Shown: positions 53,845 through 61,378 of the stretch, in pieces
Layout of the letters: each line of letters begins with the position of its first letter
Numbering within the stretch: position 1 is the first letter of the stretch
Assembly: GCA_017472225.1 (NCBI GenBank)
Contig: JAFUQS010000011.1
Location: 1 to 61,378, forward strand
Direction of reading: 5' to 3'
Source: Clostridia bacterium
Lineage (GTDB): Bacteria > Bacillota > Clostridia > Oscillospirales > Acutalibacteraceae
DNA: 61,378 bases
Translations under genes and position numbers: made by a program
The notes under the pieces: generated by a model
The model's input: the letters and a program-made list of their open reading frames with translations, nothing else
Told to the model about the DNA's origin: nothing
The model's database searches: none

Positions 53845-54996
53845 ATGGCACAAAAGCTTACCATTCTCGGTTCAACGGGCTCTATCGGTACTCAGGCTCT
53901 TGATGTTGTTGATATGAGAGGCTATGAGGTAATCGCCCTTACTGCCGACAGTAACTATAAGCTTTTAGAACAGCAGATAAGAAAATATAAGCCGAAATAT
54001 GCGGCACTTTCAAACGAAGATGCGGCAAAAACGCTCCGCACTCTTGTTGCGGATACCTCAACCACGGTGCTTTCGGGTAAGGAGGGTGTTATTGAATGTG
54101 CAGCAGCCATGGAAAGTGACACTGTTCTTAATTCAATTGTGGGCATTGCAGGTCTTGCTCCCACAATGGCAGCTCTGGAAGAAAAAAAGGACATCGCCCT
54201 TGCCAATAAGGAGACACTTGTTGCAGGCGGAAAAATTGTGATGGAAAAGGCAAGGGAAAACGGGTGTGCAATTCTGCCTGTTGACAGTGAGCACAGTGCT
54301 ATTTTTCAATGTCTTCAGGGGATGAATAAAAAGGCGGAGCTCAAGTCAATCATATTAACAGCCTCAGGCGGCCCGTTTTTCGGAAAATCAAGGGATGAGC
54401 TGAAAAATGTCACTGTGGCTCAGGCACTTAAGCATCCGAATTGGGAAATGGGTGCAAAAATAACTGTTGACAGTGCATCAATGATGAATAAGGGTCTTGA
54501 GCTTATTGAAGCCGTTTGGCTTTTCGGTGTTTCACCGGATATGATAGACATTGTTGTTCATCGGGAAAGCATTATTCATTCACTGATTGAATATAATGAT
54601 AACTCAGTTATTGCGCAGCTTGGTGTTCCCGATATGAGAATACCGATTCAGTATGCACTTACATATCCTGAAAGATATGAATCACCGGTGAAAAAGCTCA
54701 ATTTGTGGGATTACAGGAATCTCACCTTCTATAAGCCGGATTATGAAACCTTTGAGTGTCTGCAGCTTTGCCGTGAGGCAATCAAAAAGGGCGGACTTTA
54801 TCCCTGTGTGGCAAACGGTGCAAACGAAATGGCAAACGAGCTTTTCCGCAAGGGTAAGATAGGCTTTCTGGAAATTGCCGAAAAAGTCAGACTTGCTCTT
54901 GAAAGGTGCGACAAAAAAGATAATTATACTTTATCCGATGTTTTTGACTTTGATGAAATGGCAAGAAGCATTGTCAGAGAAAGTGTTAATTCATAA
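53845..54996 (+). CDS. dxr: 1-deoxy-D-xylulose 5-phosphate reductoisomerase
   Basis: This 383-residue enzyme of the MEP isoprenoid pathway forms 2-C-methylerythritol 4-phosphate using NADPH. The N-terminal GSTGSIGTQALDV binds nucleotide. LANKETLVAGG, PVDSEHSAIFQCL, LTASGGPFF and GAKITVDSASMMNKGLE are conserved active-site stretches. ATG 53845 is chosen, with GAAAGGACGG upstream, over a GTG three codons earlier. Confidence 0.98.
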   Translation: MAQKLTILGSTGSIGTQALDVVDMRGYEVIALTADSNYKLLEQQIRKYKPKYAALSNEDAAKTLRTLVADTSTTVLSGKEGVIECAAAMESDTVLNSIVGIAGLAPTMAALEEKKDIALANKETLVAGGKIVMEKARENGCAILPVDSEHSAIFQCLQGMNKKAELKSIILTASGGPFFGKSRDELKNVTVAQALKHPNWEMGAKITVDSASMMNKGLELIEAVWLFGVSPDMIDIVVHRESIIHSLIEYNDNSVIAQLGVPDMRIPIQYALTYPERYESPVKKLNLWDYRNLTFYKPDYETFECLQLCREAIKKGGLYPCVANGANEMANELFRKGKIGFLEIAEKVRLALERCDKKDNYTLSDVFDFDEMARSIVRESVNS

Positions 54997-55011
54997 ACAG
55001 AAAGGCAAGGG

Positions 55012-56340
55012 ATGAATCTCTTGTATGGCAGCATAATGGAATTTAATTTACTTTTGAGTTTTTCGGAAATTGCCGTGAAGGCTTTGCCGATAATAATTGC
55101 AGTTCTCTTTTTCGGTCTGATTATTTTTATTCATGAGTTGGGGCATTTTATTTTTGCAAAGGCATTCGGAGTGAAGGTTAACGAGTTCGCTCTCGGTATG
55201 GGCCCGACAATACTGAAAAAACAAGGAAAAGAAACAAAATATGCACTTCGTCTTTTCCCTATCGGCGGATTTGTTTCCATGGAGGGTGAGGATGAAGCAA
55301 GTGATGACAGCAGAGCTTATTGCAATCAGAAGGCATGGAAAAGGATGATAATTATTTCAGCCGGTGCAGTCATGAACCTGATTCTTGGTGTTGTGGTCTG
55401 CTTCTGCCTTGTTTGCAGTGAGGATCTGGTTGGCACCAATCAGATTTTGCAGTTTTATGAAGGCTCCGTAAGCTCTTCTTCTTTAAAGGAAGGGGATAAG
55501 ATAGTCAGAATTGACGGTAAAAGAGTTTTCTCGGATTATGACATAAGCTTCCTTATGCAAAGAAACGCCACGGGACACTATGATTTCATTGTTGAAAGAG
55601 ACGGTGAAAAAATTGAGCTTGAGGATGTTCCCTTTGCAAAAAGAACAATGGGCAACTTTTCTTATAGCCCGGATTGTTCAATTTCTTCCGTCAGTGCAAA
55701 ATTGAAAAAGGTAGGCTTTGAGGACGGTGATATAATCACCTCCGTCAACGGTGTTGAAACTCCTGACGATAAAACTCTCATAGCTCAGATTCAGGCTGAT
55801 GAGGATTATGTTTATGATTTCACTGTGAAAAGGGGCGGGGAAGAGCTTTCCTTTGAACAAATTACACTTCAGACGGCAACTGTTTTTGATTTTATAATTC
55901 TTGGTGAAGATAAAAACATTCTCAATGTTACAAAAAATGCATTCGGATATGCCTTTTCCATGGGCAGAATGGTTTATCTTTCACTTTTTGACCTTCTCAG
56001 CGGACAGTATGGTCTCAATGAGCTTACAGGTGCAGTTGGTACCATTTCGGTAATTACGGATATTGCTGAGGAAAGTGTTGCCACCACCGATTGGTCGCAG
56101 CTTTTCATGCTTATGGCTATGATAACCATCAATATCGGTCTTTTTAATCTTCTGCCCGTTCCTGCTCTTGACGGCGGACATCTGTTCTTCATGTTTGTTG
56201 AGCTTATTATAAGAAGACCTATTCCTCAGAAATATGTTTCATGGATTCATGCAGCAGGGCTTGTGCTTCTGCTTGGTCTGATGGCAGTCATAACCTTCAG
56301 TGATATCTGGAAGCTGATATCAGGTGTCGGTTTCTATTAA
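55012..56340 (+). CDS. rseP: RIP metalloprotease RseP (site-2 protease)
   Basis: This 442-residue membrane zinc protease cleaves substrates within the membrane, such as anti-sigma factors. The HELGH active site (IFIHELGHFIFAKAFGVKV) lies near residue 42, and the second zinc motif in NLLPVPALDGGHLFF near 378. A region with PDZ-like sequence (LKEGDKIVRIDGKRV, then FEDGDIITSVNGVET) lies between. An alternative ATG eight codons later is possible. It lies between dxr and ispG, as in most Firmicutes. It could process the partner of the ECF sigma factor at 22327, though that is inference. Confidence 0.96.
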   Translation: MNLLYGSIMEFNLLLSFSEIAVKALPIIIAVLFFGLIIFIHELGHFIFAKAFGVKVNEFALGMGPTILKKQGKETKYALRLFPIGGFVSMEGEDEASDDSRAYCNQKAWKRMIIISAGAVMNLILGVVVCFCLVCSEDLVGTNQILQFYEGSVSSSSLKEGDKIVRIDGKRVFSDYDISFLMQRNATGHYDFIVERDGEKIELEDVPFAKRTMGNFSYSPDCSISSVSAKLKKVGFEDGDIITSVNGVETPDDKTLIAQIQADEDYVYDFTVKRGGEELSFEQITLQTATVFDFIILGEDKNILNVTKNAFGYAFSMGRMVYLSLFDLLSGQYGLNELTGAVGTISVITDIAEESVATTDWSQLFMLMAMITINIGLFNLLPVPALDGGHLFFMFVELIIRRPIPQKYVSWIHAAGLVLLLGLMAVITFSDIWKLISGVGFY

Positions 56341-56361
56341 ATTTGGATTCAGGGTGAAAAT

Positions 56362-57408
56362 ATGAAAAGACAGTCAAAAAAAATCAGAGTAGGGGATATT
56401 TATATCGGTGGTGACAGTAAAATCACCGTTCAATCAATGCTTAATATTCCTGCTCACGATATAGAAGGAAATGTTTTGCAGGCTCAGGCACTTCAGAAAG
56501 CCGGCTGTGAAATAATCAGAGTTGCTGTGCCCGATGAAGAGGCGGTCAGAACTGTTGAGGCTCTTAAAAATGCAGTTGAAGTACCGATTGTTGCAGATAT
56601 TCATTTTAACCATAAGTTAGCTCTTATGAGCATTGATGCAGGCGTTGATAAGGTGCGCATCAATCCGGGCAATATCGGTGCCGATGAAAATGTGAAAGCC
56701 GTTGCCGAAAAGTGTCGTAAACACGGTGTTCCCATCAGAATCGGTGTCAATTCAGGCTCAGTTGAAAAGGAAATCCTTGCCCGTTTCGGAGGTCCCACAC
56801 CTGAGGCTATGGCGGAAAGTGCCATGTATCATGTAAGACTGCTTCAGAAATATGATTTCGATGATATTGTCATTTCAATCAAATCCTCAAATGTTATAAA
56901 CATGATTGAAGCTTATGAAAGAGTTGCGGGAATGTGTAATTATCCCTTGCATCTGGGTGTTACGGAGGCAGGCACTGCAAGAATGGGGCTTATCAAGTCT
57001 TCCGTCGGCATCGGCTCGCTTCTCACAAAAGGAATCGGTGACACAATCAGGGTGTCACTTACCGATGACCCGGTAAACGAGGTTTATGCGGGTAAAGATA
57101 TTCTCAGAGCAATCGGCTATGATGATAATTCACCGAGGCTTGTTTCCTGTCCCACCTGCGGAAGAACAAAAATCGACCTTATCGGACTTGCCAATGAGGT
57201 TGAAAGCAGACTGAGAGATGTTAAAAAGAATATAACCGTCGCTGTTATGGGCTGTGTTGTCAACGGACCCGGTGAAGCAAGGGAAGCCGATATCGGTATT
57301 GCAGGCGGTGACGGCTGCGCCATAATCTTCAAAAAAGGTGAGATTCTCAGAAAGGTGCAGGAAGAAAATATAGTAAATGAACTTATGACAGAAATAGAAA
57401 AGATGTAA
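56362..57408 (+). CDS. ispG: 4-hydroxy-3-methylbut-2-enyl diphosphate synthase
   Basis: This 348-residue 4Fe-4S enzyme catalyses the penultimate MEP pathway step. The TIM-barrel start SKITVQSMLNIPAHD, PIVADIHFNHKLAL, KVRINPGNIG and the C-terminal cluster cysteines (SCPTCGRTKIDL, then VMGCVVNGPGEA) are all present. It normally needs ferredoxin or flavodoxin as electron donor. It follows rseP by 21 bp. Confidence 0.98.
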   Translation: MKRQSKKIRVGDIYIGGDSKITVQSMLNIPAHDIEGNVLQAQALQKAGCEIIRVAVPDEEAVRTVEALKNAVEVPIVADIHFNHKLALMSIDAGVDKVRINPGNIGADENVKAVAEKCRKHGVPIRIGVNSGSVEKEILARFGGPTPEAMAESAMYHVRLLQKYDFDDIVISIKSSNVINMIEAYERVAGMCNYPLHLGVTEAGTARMGLIKSSVGIGSLLTKGIGDTIRVSLTDDPVNEVYAGKDILRAIGYDDNSPRLVSCPTCGRTKIDLIGLANEVESRLRDVKKNITVAVMGCVVNGPGEAREADIGIAGGDGCAIIFKKGEILRKVQEENIVNELMTEIEKM

Positions 57409-57448
57409 GTCGGCGGGGAATGTTGCCGGCTTAAAACGGAGAATATAA

Positions 57449-60400
57449 ATGAGTAACAGATTTGAAGAGCTCTTCGGTACCTTTCCGGATGAAGGTCTCC
57501 ACGAAGTGTTCGAAAATGCACAAATTCAGAATGTAAGAATAGCTATGGAAAAAAAGAGCATCGAAATTGATGCTTTTTTTCCCGTTCTTGTAACATATAA
57601 GCAAACCGAAAAAGCAGAGGCTTATCTTAAGGATATGCTTTCCGTTTCTTCTGTTTTAATTGAGCCCAAAATGCCGCCCGAGCAGTTCAGTGAGGAATAT
57701 TTTTCAACTCTCGCTCATGAAGCAAATCTTGCAATTGCCGCCACAAACGGATTTTTCATCGGCAGTACGGCAGGATTTGACGGAAAAAAACTGTATATTG
57801 AGCTTACCCACGGTGGCGGAGACATTCTTAAAAGCGTCAATGCGGCAGAATTTATGGAGCGCATTATAATGAAACGCTTCTCACGTCAGGTTGAGGTTGA
57901 GTTCTGCGGTGCAACTGAGCTGGAATTTGATAATGAGCAGATTGCTGCTTTTCAGAAAAAAGCCGAGGTGGAAAACCTTATTGCAAAGGGCATTGACCCT
58001 CAGGAGGTTTTTGCCCCGAAGCCTAAGGAACACAAAATTGTTGAGGGTATTCCTCTTTACCTTGAAACTGCAAAGCCTATCTATGGCAACAGAATAACAA
58101 AAAATCCCAAGCCGCTTAATGAAATTTCCGTTGAAGACGGCTCATGTGTTGTGTGGGGTGATGTGTTCTCCTTTGAAAGCCGTGAAACAAGGGACAACCG
58201 AAGCTATATTATCACCTTCAACATTACTGACGGCACATATGCCTATACCTGTAAGGTCTTTGAAAGAAAAGAAAACTGTGATTCAATCCTTTCCAAGGTG
58301 AAGGACGGCGCAACGGTTATGATAAGAGGCGACCTTGCCTTCGATAAATTCTCAGGTGAAAATGTAATTTCACCAAGAGCTATCAGCCTTGTTGAAAAAA
58401 TTCCCAAAACTGACGACAGTGAGGAAAAAAGAGTTGAACTGCATCTTCACACCAAAATGTCCATGATGGACGGTATGACCGATGCAAAGGTACTCGTTCA
58501 GAGAGCAATTGATTGGGGACACAAGGCAATTGCCATCACGGACCATGGCGTTGTTCAGGCTTATCCCGAGGCTGTCAAGGCGGCCAAGGGCAAGATCAAG
58601 ATAATCTACGGTATGGAAGGCTATTTCATGGATGATACCGAAATGAGCTTTGCCGATTGGAAAAAGGGCAAAAACAAGTATTTCCATCAGATTATTCTTG
58701 TCAGAAATCTTACGGGTCTGAAGAACCTTTATAAGCTTATCACAAAATCAAATCTTGAATATTTCCACAGAAGACCCATTGTTCCGAAAAGTGAGCTTAT
58801 CAAGCACAGGGAAGGTCTTATCATCGGCTCAGCTTGTGAAGCCGGTGAGGTTTACAGAGCCATTGCAGAAGGAAAAAGTGATGAGGAAATTCTTAAAATC
58901 GCATCCTTTTATGATTATCTTGAGGTTCAGCCCTGCGGCAATAACGAATATATGATCCGTTCGGAAAAATTCCCCAATGTAAAGAGTGTCGAGGATATCC
59001 GAAACTTTAACCGCAAGGTTATTCATGTTGCCGATGCTCTCGGAAAAATGACCGTTGCAACCTGTGACGTTCACTTTATTGATCCGGGCGACTCAAAATT
59101 CAGAGCTATTCTCATGGCAGGTCAGGGCTTCAGCGATGCCGATATGCAGGCACCTCTTTATTTCAGAAATACTGAAGAAATGCTTGCCGAATTCGATTAT
59201 TTAGGTGAAGACACCGCAAGGGAGATTGTAATCACCAACACAAACAAAATTGCGGATATGATTGAAAAAATTATACCCATTCCGTCAGGCAACTATCCGC
59301 CCTTCCTTGAAGGCGCTGATGAGGAGCTGACAAGACTTTGCTGGGATAAGGCAAAGGAGCTTTACGGTGACCCTGTTCCCGAATATGTTGCACAAAGGCT
59401 TGAAAAGGAGCTTACATCAATCATCAAGCACGGCTTCGGTGTTCTTTATATGATTGCACAGAAGCTTGTTCACAACTCTGAGGAGCACGGATATCATGTA
59501 GGCTCACGAGGCTCCGTAGGCTCATCATATGTTGCCAACGCTTCGGGAATTTCCGAGGTTAACCCCCTTGCCCCGCATTATCGCTGTCCGAATTGCAAGT
59601 ATTCCCAATTCTTTCTCAAGGGTGAGGTCGGCTCAGGCTATGACCTTCCGCCTATGGATTGTCCCGAATGTGGAACTCCTATGGCAAGAGACGGACATGA
59701 CATCCCCTTTGAAACCTTCCTCGGCTTCAAGGGTGATAAGAGCCCTGATATTGACCTTAATTTCTCGGGCGAATATCAGTCAAGAGCTCACCGTTACACA
59801 GAAACGCTTTTCGGTGACGGATATGTGTTCAAGGCGGGTACCATTGCCTCCGTTGCCGATAAAACAGCTTACGGATATGTTAAAAAGTATCTTCAGGAAA
59901 GAAATATTGTTGTATCCCGTGCAGAGGAGGACCGTCTCACAAAGGGCTGTACCGGTGTTAAACGAACAACGGGTCAGCACCCCGGCGGCATGGTTGTTGT
60001 GCCGAATGCTTTTGAATTTTCTGACTTCACGGCAATTCAGCACCCGGCAGACGATGCAAAAAGTGAAACCCGTACAACTCACTTTGACTTCCACGCTCTG
60101 CATGATACGATTCTTAAGCTTGATAATCTCGGCCATGATGTTCCCACTCTTTATAAGTATCTTGAAGACCTGACAGGTATTCCCGTTATGGAAACGGATA
60201 TCTGTGACCCGAAGGTTTATGAGCTTATTCTGAGTCCGGAGCCCTTGGGAGTCACTGCTGATGAAATTGATTGTCCTACGGGTACACTTTCAATCCCTGA
60301 AATGGGTACACCCTTTGTTATTCAGATGCTTCTTGACGCAAAGCCGAGAAACTTTTCTGACCTTTTGCAGATTTCGGGACTTTCACATGGTACCGATGTA

Positions 60401-61183
60401 TGGCTCGGCAATGCTCAGGAGCTTATTAAGGACGGTATCTGCACAATTTCCGAGGTTATAGGAACAAGAGACAATATCATGGTTTACCTTATGCATAAGG
60501 GCGTTGAGCCGAGTATGGCTTTCAAAATCATGGAAATTGTCCGTAAGGGTAATGCAACAAAGCTTCTCACTGAGGAGCACATCAAGGCAATGAAGGATAA
60601 CGGTGTTGAACAGTGGTACATCGATTCCTGCATGAAAATCAAGTATATGTTCCCGAAGGCTCATGCGGCGGCTTATGTCAGTGCCGCACTGCGACTCGGT
60701 TGGTATAAGATTTACTATCCTCTTGAATATTATGCAGCATTCATGACAGTGCGAGGCGGAGACCTTGAAGCTGTAACCGTTCTTCAGGGCAGAGATGCCG
60801 TGAAGCGCAGAATGGCTGAAATCAAACAAAAGGGCAAGGATGCTCAGCCAAAGGAGCTTAATATGTATCCGACGCTGCAGGTGGTTAACGAAATGATGGC
60901 AAGAGGTATTGAATTTTTGCCCGTTGACATTTATAAATCCCATGCCACAACTTATGAAATTGAAGACGGAAAAATCCGTATGCCCTTCGGAGCACTTTCG
61001 GGTGTCGGCGACAATGCGGCAATTGCTCTTATGCATGCAAGAGACGGTGTGGATGAGTTCGTTTCAATTGACGATTTCGCTCAGAAGGGTGCCGCTTCAT
61101 CTTCAACCATTGAAGCCCTCAGGCAGGTCGGCGCACTCAAGGATTTGCCCGAAACAAGGCAGATGAGTCTGTTTGATATGTAA
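57449..61183 (+). CDS. polC: DNA polymerase III PolC lacking the exonuclease domain
   Basis: This 1244-residue replicative polymerase has the PolC N-terminal domain, an OB fold (about 200-315), a PHP domain starting at VELHLHTKMSMMDGM (about 332), the zinc motif CPNCKYSQ-CPECG (about 711-750), the catalytic PDIDLNFSGEYQ (about 767), then GCTGVKRTTGQHPGGM and the C-terminal fingers and tau-binding part. Normal PolC is about 1430-1440 residues because a 3'-5' exonuclease of about 170-190 residues is inserted in the PHP domain. Here PHP runs from GMEGYFMDD straight into KYFHQIILVRNLTGLKNL with no DEDD motif. All polymerase motifs are intact, so this looks like a working but exonuclease-less form. 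GGAG precedes the ATG. Confidence 0.97.
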   Translation: MSNRFEELFGTFPDEGLHEVFENAQIQNVRIAMEKKSIEIDAFFPVLVTYKQTEKAEAYLKDMLSVSSVLIEPKMPPEQFSEEYFSTLAHEANLAIAATNGFFIGSTAGFDGKKLYIELTHGGGDILKSVNAAEFMERIIMKRFSRQVEVEFCGATELEFDNEQIAAFQKKAEVENLIAKGIDPQEVFAPKPKEHKIVEGIPLYLETAKPIYGNRITKNPKPLNEISVEDGSCVVWGDVFSFESRETRDNRSYIITFNITDGTYAYTCKVFERKENCDSILSKVKDGATVMIRGDLAFDKFSGENVISPRAISLVEKIPKTDDSEEKRVELHLHTKMSMMDGMTDAKVLVQRAIDWGHKAIAITDHGVVQAYPEAVKAAKGKIKIIYGMEGYFMDDTEMSFADWKKGKNKYFHQIILVRNLTGLKNLYKLITKSNLEYFHRRPIVPKSELIKHREGLIIGSACEAGEVYRAIAEGKSDEEILKIASFYDYLEVQPCGNNEYMIRSEKFPNVKSVEDIRNFNRKVIHVADALGKMTVATCDVHFIDPGDSKFRAILMAGQGFSDADMQAPLYFRNTEEMLAEFDYLGEDTAREIVITNTNKIADMIEKIIPIPSGNYPPFLEGADEELTRLCWDKAKELYGDPVPEYVAQRLEKELTSIIKHGFGVLYMIAQKLVHNSEEHGYHVGSRGSVGSSYVANASGISEVNPLAPHYRCPNCKYSQFFLKGEVGSGYDLPPMDCPECGTPMARDGHDIPFETFLGFKGDKSPDIDLNFSGEYQSRAHRYTETLFGDGYVFKAGTIASVADKTAYGYVKKYLQERNIVVSRAEEDRLTKGCTGVKRTTGQHPGGMVVVPNAFEFSDFTAIQHPADDAKSETRTTHFDFHALHDTILKLDNLGHDVPTLYKYLEDLTGIPVMETDICDPKVYELILSPEPLGVTADEIDCPTGTLSIPEMGTPFVIQMLLDAKPRNFSDLLQISGLSHGTDVWLGNAQELIKDGICTISEVIGTRDNIMVYLMHKGVEPSMAFKIMEIVRKGNATKLLTEEHIKAMKDNGVEQWYIDSCMKIKYMFPKAHAAAYVSAALRLGWYKIYYPLEYYAAFMTVRGGDLEAVTVLQGRDAVKRRMAEIKQKGKDAQPKELNMYPTLQVVNEMMARGIEFLPVDIYKSHATTYEIEDGKIRMPFGALSGVGDNAAIALMHARDGVDEFVSIDDFAQKGAASSSTIEALRQVGALKDLPETRQMSLFDM

Positions 61184-61251
61184 ACAGGCTGAAAAAGGTT
61201 TTTTCAGGAAGTAAATTCCTGTTAATATCAAAAAACAAAGGAGAGAAAATC

Positions 61252-61378
61252 ATGAAAAAGAATGAAACAATTTTGGGAGTAATGATCGCTGCAGTAATCT
61301 GTCTTGCATTGTCGTTTGTTTTCTGGGCTGGCGGAGATTCAAACGAAATGGTTATTGACATTGAAGCTCCCACAGTGC
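61252..61378 (+). CDS. Start of a small exported or membrane-anchored protein (partial)
   Basis: The ORF begins at ATG 61252 with AAGGAGAG upstream and runs off the window after 42 codons. Residues 6-26 (ILGVMIAAVICLALSFVFW) form a hydrophobic segment, probably a signal or anchor helix. The following GGDSNEMVIDIEAP is polar. Too little is present for identification. Confidence 0.6.
   Translation, partial: MKKNETILGVMIAAVICLALSFVFWAGGDSNEMVIDIEAPTV

Overview
The window reads as a chromosomal segment of a low-to-mid GC, Gram-positive gut-type Clostridia, most likely an Oscillospirales/Ruminococcus-like anaerobe. Supporting signs are a perfect CIRCE element before hrcA-grpE-dnaK-dnaJ, a PolC-type replicase, the canonical Firmicutes order pyrH-frr-uppS-cdsA-dxr-rseP-ispG-polC, sporulation genes spmA/spmB, BspA-like leucine-rich-repeat surface proteins, Thr/Glu-rich secreted proteins with Fn3 modules, and strong AAGGAGG-type ribosome binding sites. 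The taxonomic guess is inference from gene content only.

Layout. Positions 1 to about 6450 are the right part of an integrative mobilizable element: a membrane-anchored XRE regulator, a long non-coding stretch with a structured-RNA candidate and 70-bp tandem repeats, small element proteins, an oriT-like region, a MobC-like protein, a MOB relaxase and a large serine recombinase at its right edge. Its left end lies outside the window. Positions 6473-14544 hold an acyl carrier protein with an AMP-forming acyl ligase, a secreted SGNH-like/Fn3 protein, a GPH-type sugar symporter and a secreted EEP-fold hydrolase. Positions 15037-18522 are a three-gene membrane/redox operon (VTT-domain protein, CrtI-like FAD oxidoreductase, flavin reductase with a 2Fe-2S domain), flanked by direct copies of a tRNA-Leu terminator hairpin. 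Then come tRNA-Leu(GAG), a ferredoxin-nitroreductase fusion, a mosaic array of short hairpins, an ECF sigma factor with a membrane beta-propeller partner, and a second acyl ligase.

Positions 25106-37676 are framed by two divergent, partly identical LRR genes. The segment between them carries a LytR-CpsA-Psr protein, RNase P RNA, a GtrA-like protein, an MBL hydrolase and the HrcA-controlled chaperone operon. Positions 37944-46693 hold spmAB, a secreted cysteine-peptidase-like multidomain protein, uvrC, a small XRE regulator, a cluster of five small monocistronic genes for secreted or very short amphipathic peptides, and a YbaK-type deacylase. From 46880 to the end are pcrA, a GH28 glycosidase, the pyrH-to-ispG growth and envelope operon, and polC, which lacks the usual inserted 3'-5' exonuclease domain.

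The most interesting items are the amphipathic micropeptide cluster (43881-45923), the hairpin mosaic (19783-19989), the promoter-to-terminator structured RNA in the mobile element (1016-1296), the exonuclease-less PolC, and the LRR inverted repeats that could flip about 10 kb containing the heat-shock operon.
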